NCBI RefSeq assembly: GCF_017833255.1
Contig: NZ_JAFIBU010000001.1
Coordinates: 62,001-126,000 of the forward strand
Length of the DNA stretch: 64,000 bases
Origin: Paenibacillus sp. PvR098
GTDB lineage: Bacteria > Bacillota > Bacilli > Paenibacillales > NBRC-103111
Direction: 5' to 3'
Shown: positions 53,193 through 61,816 of the stretch, in pieces
How positions within the stretch are numbered: the stretch's first letter is position 1
Layout of the letters: each line of letters starts with the position of its first letter
The notes under the pieces: model-generated
The model's input: the letters and a program-made list of their open reading frames with translations, nothing else
Database searches by the model: none
Told to the model about the DNA's origin: nothing
Translations under genes and position numbers: made by a program

Positions 53193-53270
53193 ATGGAACA
53201 ATACCTATCCGTAATGTTGATTCTTTTGCTTTTTCTCCTGTTGCTGATTGTGCTCTTGCTGTTTTTGTAA
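53193..53270 (+). CDS. 25-residue single-span membrane peptide
   Basis: ATG 53193, seven bases after GGGGGACG, opens a 25-codon frame ending TAA 53270. After MEQYLS the peptide is almost only Leu, Ile, Val and Phe, a perfect single membrane span with no charged tail. Similar mini-proteins partner membrane complexes or appear in spores of Bacillales. A shared terminator lies 30 bases on. Its place beside the spore cassette makes sporulation-linked expression plausible. Confidence 0.5.
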   Translation: MEQYLSVMLILLLFLLLLIVLLLFL

Positions 53271-53299
53271 ATGAAGATAGTGCACGCTCTAACGAAGAA

Positions 53300-53334
53300 A
53301 CAGCCCGATCCGCTGCTTCGCGGAAACGGGCTGT
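53300..53334. terminator. bidirectional hairpin between the mini-protein and the DUF1657 gene
   Basis: ACAGCCCG and CGGGCTGT enclose an inner stem TCCGC/GCGGA. It lies between convergent genes; T runs are short on both sides. Confidence 0.65.
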
Positions 53335-53338
53335 AATG

Positions 53339-53545
53339 TTAGAAACCTTTATATTGCGGCTCTTCGTTCTCGAGCTGCTGTACGCGTGAGCTGACTTGAT
53401 CTACAATACCTTGTGTTTGTTTGGCACAATTTTCAAACAGCGATTTTGCTTCTTGATTTTGCGTACCTAACGCAAACGTTTCAAGGCTTGCTTGCGCGCT
53501 TTTGAGCGATGCCAGCGTCGTTTTCACTTGGGATGCCACGGTCAT
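53339..53545 (-). CDS. DUF1657 spore protein
   Basis: The 68-residue protein (MTVASQVKTTLASLKSAQAS, then LFENCAKQTQGIVDQV) is a DUF1657 member, small helical proteins found beside spoVA genes in Bacillales. The start is ATG 53545, with GGAGGTGATATCG upstream; the longer open frame to 53653 is leader. CATATTATC at 53573-53565 resembles the -10 region of sigma-G promoters (CATnnTA). It is divergent from the DUF421/DUF1657 gene, whose C-terminus is homologous to it. Confidence 0.85.
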   Translation of the reverse strand: MTVASQVKTTLASLKSAQASLETFALGTQNQEAKSLFENCAKQTQGIVDQVSSRVQQLENEEPQYKGF

Positions 53546-53683
53546 CGATATCACCTCCACAAACGATAATATGCTCAATCTTTTTGAACTAATGAATGTA
53601 AAAAAAACCCAGTAAATAACAATAGCGATTTTAGTAAACAATTGAAATGTCATGCTTTAACCACTGGAAAAGGAGAGGGTCTC

Positions 53684-54544
53684 TTGCAGGAATGGGCGCA
53701 AATTGCGGTCCGCTCGGCAGCTGCCATAACGATTCTGTTTATAATCACCCGTATTCTTGGGAAAAAGCAAATTTCTCAATTAACCTATTTTGAATACATA
53801 CTCGGTATTGCGCTTGGGGAAATGGTTGGATTCATGTCCATTGATTTAGAATCACCTTTTATGTATGGCCTGATCGGACTTTTGACCTGGTTTTTGCTCC
53901 CTTTTATCCTCGAAATCTTTGCCTTAAAGAGCAATCGGCTTCGGAAATGGTTTGAGGGAACGGGAACTGTGTTTATTAAAGAAGGCAAAATTATGGAAGA
54001 CAATCTAAAAAAAGAACGCTACACCGCGGATGAGCTCTTGGAGCAGCTACGAATCAAGAGTGTTTTTAACGTGGCTGATGTGGAGTTCGCCATGCTGGAG
54101 GCCAGCGGAGATCTCAGTATTCTGTTAAAGCAAGAGCATCAGCCGCTGACACCCAAACAGTTGGGGATACGCGTTGCTCCTCAGAAAGAAACACAAGCGG
54201 TGATTATTGACGGGAATATCATGGACGAGCCATTGGCTACAGCGGGGCTTAGCCGAGAATGGCTACAGACAGAGTTGGAGAAAATAGGCGTAACCTTAGA
54301 GAATGTTTTTGTCGGTCAAGTGGAATCGTACGGTCAGCTGTATGTTGATTTATATGACGATATGCTGAAGGTGCCGCCGATGATTCAGAAGCCTCTGCTG
54401 CTGGCGACGTTGAAAAAATGCGAAGCGGATTTGGCGCTGTACGGGTTATCTACGGCAAACCAAGATGCCAAACGAATGTACGAACAATGCATGGAACAAT
54501 TGTCAGGCATAATCGAGCAGGTTGAACCGTTTTTGAAAAGATGA
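53684..54544 (+). CDS. 2Duf-type spore membrane protein (DUF421 + DUF1657)
   Basis: The 286-residue protein has three N-terminal helices and a DUF421/YetF domain (GKKQISQLTYFEYILGIALG ... FIKEGKIMEDNLKKERYTADELL), then a C-terminal 60 residues homologous to the adjacent DUF1657 protein (LLATLKKCEADLALYGLSTA, then MYEQCMEQLSGIIEQV). This two-domain form matches 2Duf of the spoVA2mob operon, reported to raise spore wet-heat resistance. It sits in the inner spore membrane in that system. The start is TTG 53684 after AAAGGAGAGGG; an upstream TTG at 53642 is less likely. spoVAC follows 20 bases later. Confidence 0.85.
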   Translation: MQEWAQIAVRSAAAITILFIITRILGKKQISQLTYFEYILGIALGEMVGFMSIDLESPFMYGLIGLLTWFLLPFILEIFALKSNRLRKWFEGTGTVFIKEGKIMEDNLKKERYTADELLEQLRIKSVFNVADVEFAMLEASGDLSILLKQEHQPLTPKQLGIRVAPQKETQAVIIDGNIMDEPLATAGLSREWLQTELEKIGVTLENVFVGQVESYGQLYVDLYDDMLKVPPMIQKPLLLATLKKCEADLALYGLSTANQDAKRMYEQCMEQLSGIIEQVEPFLKR

Positions 54545-54564
54545 GCAGAAAAGGGGTATAGAGG

Positions 54565-55044
54565 ATGTCCACCAGATCGAAGATGAAGAAGTTAACTTGG
54601 ACGCAGCAGGAATACCAAGAGTTTGCCAAGAAGCGGGAGCCGGCCCGTCCGGTGCTAAAAAATTGCTTTCGGGCCTTTTTGGTCGGGGGTTTTATATGCC
54701 TGATCGGTCAAGCCCTTATGGAAATGTTTATCAGTTGGTTCGGGTTTACCCAGAAAACGGCAGGGAATCCAACGGTCGCTGTACTGATCTTTGTTGCGGT
54801 CCTGCTCACAGGCTTTGGGGTGTACGATAAAATTGCTCAATGGGCCGGCGCCGGTTCCGCTGTTCCGGTTACGGGGTTCGCCAATTCGGTTTGCTCCGCT
54901 GCATTGGAACATAAAAGTGAAGGCTATGTCCTTGGGGTTGGGGGAAACATGTTCAAATTGGCCGGTTCGGTAATCGTGTTTGGAACGGTTGCGGCTTTTG
55001 TAATAGGCCTCATTCATATGCTTCTCGGATTGGAGGGTCGATAA
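54565..55044 (+). CDS. spoVAC: stage V sporulation protein AC
   Basis: The 159-residue membrane protein has the SpoVAC pattern: a cytoplasmic start (KKLTWTQQEYQEFAKKREPA), three to four helices (FLVGGFICLIGQALMEMF) and GAGSAVPVTGFANSVCSAALEHKSEG. SpoVAC is the mechanosensitive channel part of the dipicolinic-acid channel in the inner spore membrane. Start ATG 54565 follows AAAAGGGGTATAGAGG. It is the first of three adjacent spoVA genes. The cassette lacks spoVAA/AB/AF. Confidence 0.93.
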   Translation: MSTRSKMKKLTWTQQEYQEFAKKREPARPVLKNCFRAFLVGGFICLIGQALMEMFISWFGFTQKTAGNPTVAVLIFVAVLLTGFGVYDKIAQWAGAGSAVPVTGFANSVCSAALEHKSEGYVLGVGGNMFKLAGSVIVFGTVAAFVIGLIHMLLGLEGR

Positions 55045-56058
55045 ATGCTGAAGGGATATCAGAGTTGGGAATTCAAAAAGCGTCCGGTCATTATGGGAAC
55101 AGCGACCATCGTAGGACCGGATGAAGGCAACGGTCCGCTTGGAAACGAATTCGACATTGTTCACGCAGATAACATACTCGGTCAAGACAGCTGGGAGAAA
55201 GCGGAGAAAAAAATGCTGGAAGAAGCCGCCAAGCTTGCGATAGAGAATGCGGGTCTCACGAAAGAACATATTCAATTTTATATCGGCGGAGATTTGTTGA
55301 ACCAAATCATTAGCAACAGCTTTGCCGTACGTACGATGCAAATTCCTTACATCGGTATCTTCGGGGCTTGCTCGACCTCGATGGAGGGCTTAGCCATAGC
55401 TTCCATGATCGTTGATTCCGGCTATGGCCATCAGGTGATGGCCGGGACGTGCAGCCATAACTGCACCGCGGAAAAACAATTCCGCTACCCGACGGAATAC
55501 GGCTCGCAGAAGCCGCCAACCGCACAATATACGGTTACGGGAGCGGGATGTGTGGTTGTGGGGAATCGAGGCAAGGGGCCAGTCGTAACAGGAGCAACGA
55601 TTGGACGTGTCATTGATATGGGGATTAAGGATCCTTTTAACATGGGCGCGGCGATGGCTCCGGCGGCTGTGGATACGCTGCAAGCTCATTTTCGCGATTT
55701 TAAGCGGGAGCCGGGATATTATGATCTGATCTTAACAGGCGATTTAGCGAAGGTTGGCTATGAAATTGCATGTGAATTGCTCGAAAAGCATCAGGTGCCG
55801 ATTAAACAAACCAATTATTATGATTGCGGTCTAATGATGTACGATTTGGAGAAGCAGAATGTACAAGCAGGGGGTAGCGGCTGCGGCTGCTCAGCCACCG
55901 TAACGTACGGACACATCATGAAACGAATCAAAAAGGGAGAGCTGAAGCGGGTGCTGATCGTTGCGACGGGAGCGCTGCTTTCGCCGCTCTCGTTTCAACA
56001 GGGAGAAAGTATTCCGTGTATTGCTCACGCAGTAGCCATTGAAAGCGAGGTAGTGTAG
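55045..56058 (+). CDS. spoVAD: stage V sporulation protein AD
   Basis: The 337-residue protein has a thiolase-like fold and the SpoVAD features: [19 protein letters not shown] near the start, [20 protein letters not shown] and [20 protein letters not shown]. SpoVAD binds dipicolinic acid and helps load it into the developing spore. The start directly follows the spoVAC stop, with TTGGAGGG upstream. Length matches the family. Confidence 0.94.
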   Translation: MLKGYQSWEFKKRPVIMGTATIVGPDEGNGPLGNEFDIVHADNILGQDSWEKAEKKMLEEAAKLAIENAGLTKEHIQFYIGGDLLNQIISNSFAVRTMQIPYIGIFGACSTSMEGLAIASMIVDSGYGHQVMAGTCSHNCTAEKQFRYPTEYGSQKPPTAQYTVTGAGCVVVGNRGKGPVVTGATIGRVIDMGIKDPFNMGAAMAPAAVDTLQAHFRDFKREPGYYDLILTGDLAKVGYEIACELLEKHQVPIKQTNYYDCGLMMYDLEKQNVQAGGSGCGCSATVTYGHIMKRIKKGELKRVLIVATGALLSPLSFQQGESIPCIAHAVAIESEVV

Positions 56059-56059
56059 C

Positions 56060-56434
56060 ATGGATTGGATGCAATTTGTTTGGGCTTTTCTCGTTGGTGG
56101 TGCGATCTGTGTGCTGGGGCAGCTGATGATGGATGTCATGCGGTTGACGCCGGCACATACGATGAGTACACTTGTGGTGGCCGGTGCCATTGTGGATGGG
56201 ATTCAATTCGGGGGCAAAAGCTTGTACGATAGGTTCATCGAATTTGCCGGTGCCGGGGCGACCGTACCGATTACGAGCTTCGGTAACTCATTGGTGCACG
56301 GGGCGCTGAGCGAATTAAAATCGCAGGGGCCGGTCGGAATCATCACAGGGATCTTCGAGGTCACCAGTGCGGGGATTTCTGCGGCCATCATATTTTCGTT
56401 TCTGGCCGCTCTCGTTTTTAAGCCGCAAGGATAA
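56060..56434 (+). CDS. spoVAE: stage V sporulation protein AE (SpoVAEb)
   Basis: The 124-residue membrane protein has the SpoVAEb motifs [39 protein letters not shown] and [13 protein letters not shown]. It is part of the DPA channel complex. The start lies one base after the spoVAD stop, with AGCGAGG in the spoVAD tail as ribosome binding site. A large terminator follows. Confidence 0.93.
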   Translation: MDWMQFVWAFLVGGAICVLGQLMMDVMRLTPAHTMSTLVVAGAIVDGIQFGGKSLYDRFIEFAGAGATVPITSFGNSLVHGALSELKSQGPVGIITGIFEVTSAGISAAIIFSFLAALVFKPQG

Positions 56435-56756
56435 GGTTGTTAAAGGGCTGATGTAGATGATATAAGCTTCGGAACATGGGAGGGTGGCGCAAGCGCTAAA
56501 CCGCCCATGGATTTCGGGGCTTTTTTGCAATCATACAAATAATTTCATCATTTTTACACGTGTACTCCGTTTCCTGATTCCTGTACAATAGGAAGTAAGT
56601 CTCTTGTATTTAGTGTGTATGTTACAAAGGTTACAATCACATTACATTTTGATTTCATTTGTCAAATCGGCACGATTTTTCAGAACCATAGGCTCTTATT
56701 TTACGTAATAAAATGAATTAACGTGTTAGTTTATGCGATTTTAAGGAGGCCGGACG
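56435..56756. other. 322-bp intergenic region before the MoxR operon
   Basis: After the spoVA terminator the stretch is A/T-rich, with an inverted repeat ATTTTA-N5-TAAAAT near 56698-56714. No gene was seen. It should hold the promoter of the MoxR-DUF58-transglutaminase operon. Confidence 0.4.
56464..56526 (+). terminator. long structured terminator of the spoVA operon
   Basis: AAGCTTCGGAA pairs loosely with TTTCGGGGCTT, enclosing CATGGG/CCCATG and an inner CGC/GCG stem; six T follow. Confidence 0.8.
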
Positions 56757-57716
56757 ATGGAGACGATGATCAGAGAAGATGTACAAGCGATAAGGCGCGT
56801 ACAGGCGAACCTGGAATCCTGCATTCTGGGGAAAACAGAAGAAATTCAGCTGCTTTTAACTGCAATGCTGGCAGGAGGCCACGTGCTGCTTGAGGATGTG
56901 CCGGGTACAGGAAAGACGGTTCTGATCAAAGCGCTAGCCAAATCGATCCACGGACAATACCGCCGCATTCAATGCAACCCCGACCTCCTTCCCACCGATA
57001 TCACCGGCGTTTCCATATATCATCCTAAGGATGAAGTGTTCATGTTCCGCCCGGGTCCCATCATGACAAATATTCTGCTTGCTGACGAAATTAACCGGGC
57101 TACAACAAAGACGCAATCCGCCTTGCTGGAAGCAATGGAGGAGAGACATGTTACGGTGGACGGAGAGGGTCATGAGCTGCCAAAGCCTTTCTTGATGTTG
57201 GCAACCCAAAATCCGATCGATTTCGAGGGCACCTATGTCTTACCGGAAGCGCAGCTGGACCGTTTTATGATGAAATTCAGCCTGGGCTATCCGGATGAGG
57301 AAACCGAAACGAAAATGATCATATCTCAAAGCATAGCTCACCCGCTGGATTCCCTGGAGCCGGTTATGGAAGTGGAGCATATATTGGGTATCCAAAAGCA
57401 GGTTAAGCTGGTCCATCTCGATGAGGCGGTGGCGGGGTATTTAGTATCGATTATCCGGTTGACCCGAGAGCATCCTGCGATTTACCTGGGCGCGAGCCCG
57501 CGTGCAACGCTGGCGTTGGTACAGGCGGTCAAAGCCTACGCTTTGCTTCAGGGGAGAGATTACGTCATTCCGGATGATATCAAATTTTTGGCGCCTTATG
57601 TGCTTGGACATCGGATTATTCTGCAGCCGGAAGCGCGGATGGAAGGTGCTACTGTACCTTCGGTGCTGCATTCGGTGTTCCAGCAGGTGAAAGTGCCGAT
57701 ACGTTGGGAGAAGTGA
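56757..57716 (+). CDS. MoxR-family AAA+ ATPase
   Basis: The 319-residue protein has Walker A EDVPGTGKTVLIKALA, Walker B ILLADEINRAT, sensor 1 MLATQNPIDFEG and the MoxR lid region (GASPRATLALVQAVKAYA). MoxR ATPases act as chaperones that mature or activate partner proteins, often with the DUF58 protein encoded next. Start ATG 56757 follows AAGGAGGCCGGACG. The next gene starts two bases after the stop. Confidence 0.92.
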   Translation: METMIREDVQAIRRVQANLESCILGKTEEIQLLLTAMLAGGHVLLEDVPGTGKTVLIKALAKSIHGQYRRIQCNPDLLPTDITGVSIYHPKDEVFMFRPGPIMTNILLADEINRATTKTQSALLEAMEERHVTVDGEGHELPKPFLMLATQNPIDFEGTYVLPEAQLDRFMMKFSLGYPDEETETKMIISQSIAHPLDSLEPVMEVEHILGIQKQVKLVHLDEAVAGYLVSIIRLTREHPAIYLGASPRATLALVQAVKAYALLQGRDYVIPDDIKFLAPYVLGHRIILQPEARMEGATVPSVLHSVFQQVKVPIRWEK

Positions 57717-57718
57717 TC

Positions 57719-58966
57719 ATGCTGAGAACTTCTTTCGCTTATAAGCTGGCGGAACGCCCGCGATCCAGCCGCAAGCTCTGGGCTGTGCTTTCGGTTTTCT
57801 TGGGCAGCCTCGCATTCCTGCTGTTTCAGGGCGGAAAGCTGGCGCTTATGTTGTTTATCATCATGCTCATTCTCAGCGTTTATTTGTTGCTTGGCCAGTG
57901 GAGCGGAATCAAGCGGGCCCAAGGTGTAAGGACGCTCAAACATAACGAATTCGGGTCGATATTGGAAGCCGGAAGTACCCTTGGGGTAACGATTCAGCTG
58001 CAAATTCCGGGATTTTGGCCGATGCCTTATCTTTTCGTTAAGGATCGATTGGTTCACAAAAGCGGACGTGAGCTGATGTTCGAGGCGACGGTCGTGCCCG
58101 ACTGGAAACGACGTGCGGAGTGGGAATACAGAACACCGGTGATGCGCCGCGGACACTACATCTTCGGGACTACGGAATGTGTAACCGAGGATGTGTTCGG
58201 ATTGTTCGAGCACAAGGGAGAGCTTGAGCTTTCGCAAAGCATCGCGGTTCTGCCGCAAACGGTACCGATCCGGGAGTGGCAGCAGTTCCACCATATGATG
58301 AAAGGTACCAATCACCACTCCTCGACGACCCGTGCCGCACGTGAAACCACACAAATTAACGGTGTACGTGAATACATTTACGGAGACCGCCTCTCGCGGA
58401 TTCACTGGAATGCGACCGCGAAAACGGGAACCTGGAAATCGAAAGAATTTGAGCGCGAATCGCTTCCAAAGACATATTTGTTTCTGGATCGAGGGCGGCA
58501 ATCTTACCCGGATCCGGAGCCGTTCGAGCTGGCGGTATCCGCTGCAGCCTCGCTGTTCCAATACGGCGCTCATCGAGGCTTGGCGCTTGGGCTTATCTCC
58601 ACCGGGTCAGGAGACAACTATTTTGAACCAAAATCGGGGCAAGCGCAGTATCAAGCGATGATTCAGCATCTTATCGATGTGGAGCCGGATGGGGCGTACA
58701 GCGTACGGCAGGTATTGATGGAGAAAATCAGCAGGCTCGCACCAGGCAGCTTCATTACGCTGATTAGTCCGGTCTCCGATGAAATGATGCTGCACTTGCT
58801 GCTATGGCTCAAGCAGCAGCAAATGAAGCCCTGCCATTTGTGGGTTTGCCCGGATGCAGCCCGTAAAGAAGCATGGGTAAAGCGGCTTCAGTCCCGGGGG
58901 ATCGTCTGCTATGCGGTGCAGCATTTGTCTGAACTGCCTTCCCTGTTGGGAGGTCGAATCACATGA
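57719..58966 (+). CDS. DUF58 protein with von Willebrand-like domain
   Basis: The protein of about 415 residues has two N-terminal membrane helices (about residues 20-60) and the DUF58 core with VREYIYGDRLSRIHWNATAKTG, the family hallmark, then a vWA-like region (TYLFLDRG, LISTGSGDNYF). It is the usual partner of the MoxR ATPase and the transglutaminase that follows. I chose ATG 57719 with GTTGGGAGAAG in the previous gene. The stop overlaps the next start by four bases. Confidence 0.9.
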   Translation: MLRTSFAYKLAERPRSSRKLWAVLSVFLGSLAFLLFQGGKLALMLFIIMLILSVYLLLGQWSGIKRAQGVRTLKHNEFGSILEAGSTLGVTIQLQIPGFWPMPYLFVKDRLVHKSGRELMFEATVVPDWKRRAEWEYRTPVMRRGHYIFGTTECVTEDVFGLFEHKGELELSQSIAVLPQTVPIREWQQFHHMMKGTNHHSSTTRAARETTQINGVREYIYGDRLSRIHWNATAKTGTWKSKEFERESLPKTYLFLDRGRQSYPDPEPFELAVSAAASLFQYGAHRGLALGLISTGSGDNYFEPKSGQAQYQAMIQHLIDVEPDGAYSVRQVLMEKISRLAPGSFITLISPVSDEMMLHLLLWLKQQQMKPCHLWVCPDAARKEAWVKRLQSRGIVCYAVQHLSELPSLLGGRIT

Positions 58967-61191
58967 ATGAGAAGCCGCTATCCTGGTGGAAGCACTTGTT
59001 ATTTCATAATTGGCCGCATCGGCTCACGGTGCTGTTGTGCGGCGTGTTTTTGCTTCAGTTTACCATTTGGTTTTCCAAAGAAGAAGGCATGTGGCTGCGA
59101 GAGACCGTTGTCATCGTGCAGTTGACGCTATTGACGATCTTTATCATGGAGCATGTGCCGCGTATCCATTGGCTTCTTCGCGGCGCGATTGAGCTGGCGG
59201 CTATTCTTATTATCCATATCCAAGCGCTCCAACAGTTTGAAGTAATCGAGCCTATGAAGTTTTCAAGCTTCTTTTCTTCGCACTTGTTTTTGAACTTGTA
59301 TGAGCTTACTCCTTATTTGTGGTTTGGACTCGGGGCTTGGGTCGCCTATCTGACGATGATCTGGTGGGTGGAAGCGAAGTGGCGCCTTTATGTTCTGCTC
59401 GTTATGACCGTACTGGCCATGTGCATCCGAGATTCATTTTCAGCCGTTTATTTATGGCCGCAGGTGGCCATCATTGTCGGCTGCGGGCTGCTGCTGCTGA
59501 TATTGTGCCACTTTACACAGCTTCGGCGCAAAGATGCGTCAGCTTGGCGGCATCTTGCCCATTACCCAGCCTCCATTGCGATTCCGGTTGTTTCCCTCGT
59601 CTCCCTTACGATATTCATCGGGGCACTGATGCCGGAGGTAGGTCCGACGCTAACGGATCCGTATACCGCATGGCGCAATTTCAAAGGAGAACCGATGAAT
59701 TTTACCACCGGCAAGGGCATTCAGGTGTCCACTGCCGTCGATGCAGCGGATTCTTCTTCTGGCTACAGCCGCAACGACTCTAACCTTGGCGGCGGGTTTC
59801 AGTTTGACTATACGCCGGTGATGGCTGTAGAAACGACGCACAGGGCTTATTGGCGCGGGGAATCCCGTTCGCTCTATACCGGGAGAGGCTGGGAGGAAAG
59901 CGATAGTGAACGCCGGGCCGCTTGGAGCGCTGTCCGCCCGGACAATCCGGTTCCAGTCGATCCGAGGCATCCCGCAGGGAATCGGAAGACGGTTGAGGTG
60001 ACGCAAACCGTGACGCTGCTCACGGAGCAGCGGTATCCCGTCCTGTTCGGAGCCTATGCGGTGCAGAAGGTAACCGGCATTAACGGGGCCAAGAGTGGAT
60101 TCGATCCGCTCCAATGGTCTTCCCAGCAGTCAGAGCTTAGGTTCAGTGAACGTCAGTCCTATCCGAAGACGTACACGGTCGTTTCCCAAATGCCGATTGT
60201 CGATGAGGCAGCCTTACGTGCGCTTCCGATGGAGCCGGCAAGGCCAGGTATGAATGAGTATTTACAGCTGCCGGACAATTTGCCCGAGCGCGTTCGGACG
60301 CTGGCGAGCGATATTACCAGAGAAGCGACGAATCCGTATGACAAAGCCAAACGGATAGAACAGTATCTGCAGCTGAATTTTCCCTACACGAACCGACCGG
60401 ACTTATCGAAGGGGCGCAGTCGTGATTTCGTGGACCGGTTTCTATTCGAAATCCAGGAAGGCTACTGTGACTATTATTCGTCCGCCATGGTGGTTATGGC
60501 CCGTTCGGTGGGCTTACCAACCCGTTGGGTGAAGGGTTATGCATCCGGCGCAACGGATTGGAATGGCGAATTGTTAGGGATGTTCCCCGAGGATACGATG
60601 ACGAATGCGGACGCATCTGGTGTGTACAAGGTGCGAAACTCGGATGCGCATTCCTGGGTAGAAGTTTACTTCAATGGCTATGGTTGGATTCCGTTCGAGC
60701 CGACCTCGGGATTTGCTCTGCCAATGGTGACAGCCGAAGCTGATCCCGCAATCGATACTTCAGAAGCTCCGGCTCCGATTGAAACGGAAACGGAAGAGAA
60801 TGCGTCTGTCGTGGAGCCACACCATGTTGCAACTGGGGGCATTATAGCAGCGGTTGCTCTGTTTGCGGCTTTCCTGGTTTGGAAGCTGCAGCTCATTGAA
60901 TTACTGAGAGAGCGGGAGCGCCGGCGCAGAGCTTCACTGCTGAAGCAGAAGGTTATTGTGGAGTGCGAGCGGCTGCTGCGTATATTCCGCCGCAACGGCT
61001 ATGTGCGCGAGGAGCATGAAACGCTGCGTGAAGCGACTCGCCGGTGGTCGAAGCAAAGCCGTTGGATGAAATCGGAGCTCGATACCGTGCTTCATGTGTT
61101 TGAAAAAGCGAAATATGGGAATGCGGAGATTACCGAAGAGGATTGGCGTCAGACAACACAAATCGTAGAAAAGCTTCGTTCTCAGATGTAG
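58963..61191 (+). CDS. TgpA-like membrane transglutaminase
   Basis: The 742-residue protein has about six N-terminal helices (residues 10-225), an extracellular DUF3488/transglutaminase domain (about 300-600) with the triad Cys in EGYCDYYSSAMVVMARSVGL, His in NSDAHSWVEVYF and Asp nearby, another helix (about 625-645) and a cytoplasmic DUF4129-like tail (FRRNGYVREEHETLREATRR). Such proteins are bacterial transglutaminase-like enzymes of unknown physiological substrate. ATG 58963 overlaps the DUF58 stop, completing the three-gene operon. Confidence 0.9.
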   Translation: MNEKPLSWWKHLLFHNWPHRLTVLLCGVFLLQFTIWFSKEEGMWLRETVVIVQLTLLTIFIMEHVPRIHWLLRGAIELAAILIIHIQALQQFEVIEPMKFSSFFSSHLFLNLYELTPYLWFGLGAWVAYLTMIWWVEAKWRLYVLLVMTVLAMCIRDSFSAVYLWPQVAIIVGCGLLLLILCHFTQLRRKDASAWRHLAHYPASIAIPVVSLVSLTIFIGALMPEVGPTLTDPYTAWRNFKGEPMNFTTGKGIQVSTAVDAADSSSGYSRNDSNLGGGFQFDYTPVMAVETTHRAYWRGESRSLYTGRGWEESDSERRAAWSAVRPDNPVPVDPRHPAGNRKTVEVTQTVTLLTEQRYPVLFGAYAVQKVTGINGAKSGFDPLQWSSQQSELRFSERQSYPKTYTVVSQMPIVDEAALRALPMEPARPGMNEYLQLPDNLPERVRTLASDITREATNPYDKAKRIEQYLQLNFPYTNRPDLSKGRSRDFVDRFLFEIQEGYCDYYSSAMVVMARSVGLPTRWVKGYASGATDWNGELLGMFPEDTMTNADASGVYKVRNSDAHSWVEVYFNGYGWIPFEPTSGFALPMVTAEADPAIDTSEAPAPIETETEENASVVEPHHVATGGIIAAVALFAAFLVWKLQLIELLRERERRRRASLLKQKVIVECERLLRIFRRNGYVREEHETLREATRRWSKQSRWMKSELDTVLHVFEKAKYGNAEITEEDWRQTTQIVEKLRSQM

Positions 61192-61201
61192 CTTGCCCCT
61201 G

Positions 61202-61233
61202 AAGGCTTGACGGCTTCGAGCCGTCGGCCTTTT
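61202..61233 (+). terminator. terminator of the MoxR operon
   Basis: GACGGCT-TCG-AGCCGTC with outer GGC/GCC pairs is followed by TTTTAATTT. Confidence 0.85.
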
Positions 61234-61314
61234 AATTTCTTCCTTTTTGCAACAAAAAGGAGTATTATGGTATAGTTTGACGTATACAGCCTAATGTCTT
61301 TCGAGGTGAACGCT

Positions 61315-61809
61315 TTGCTGAATAAGCTGATTCCGCGTAAACAAGTGAATTCGATTTATGAAATAGCACTCAATGAATTATGGGAGCAGGGGTATCGGGG
61401 CATCATTACGGATTTGGACAACACGTTGGTAGGGGCCAAGGCGCCGCTGGCTACGCCGGAGCTGATCGATTGGCTCAAGGTGGTAGGACAGGTCGGCTTT
61501 CAGGTGGTCGTTGTTTCTAACAACCAAAGGACTCGTGTGACCAAGTTCGCGGAACCGCTATCCCTGCCTTTTATTTACCGTGCCAAAAAGCCCACAAGCG
61601 CATCGTTTCGAAAAGCTCTGCACATGATGAATCTAAGGGCGGAAGAGACCGTTGTGATCGGCGATCAAATGCTGACGGACGTGCTGGGAGGTAACCGGAT
61701 GGGCTTGTTTACCATTTTGGTTCGCCCCATATCATTGATGGACGAAGGTTTTTTTACCAAAGTAAACCGCAGAATAGAGAAGGCGGCTTTAACGATAATG
61801 AAAAGGTAG
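61315..61809 (+). CDS. yqeG: HAD phosphatase YqeG
   Basis: The protein of about 164 residues is a HAD-IIIA phosphatase: IITDLDNTLVG (catalytic Asp), VVSNNQRTRV and VVIGDQMLTDVLGGNRMG. It is the conserved first gene of the yqeG-yqeH-aroE-yhbY run of Firmicutes. I prefer TTG 61315, giving MLNKLIPRKQ, which lines up with other YqeG proteins and follows TCGAGGTGAACGC; an in-frame ATG at 61294 lies before that ribosome binding site. Spacing to yqeH is seven bases. Confidence 0.9.
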   Translation: MLNKLIPRKQVNSIYEIALNELWEQGYRGIITDLDNTLVGAKAPLATPELIDWLKVVGQVGFQVVVVSNNQRTRVTKFAEPLSLPFIYRAKKPTSASFRKALHMMNLRAEETVVIGDQMLTDVLGGNRMGLFTILVRPISLMDEGFFTKVNRRIEKAALTIMKR

Positions 61810-61816
61810 GGAATCC

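Noticed and set aside
53546-53653. N-terminal extension of the DUF1657 gene (to 53653)
   Set aside because: The extension is a hydrophobic, A/T-coded stretch upstream of a clear ribosome binding site and ATG 53545 that match the family start.
59010-59783. Alternative plus-strand frames inside the transglutaminase gene
   Set aside because: They overlap a complete, well-supported 742-residue gene and have Arg/Ser-rich shadow composition.
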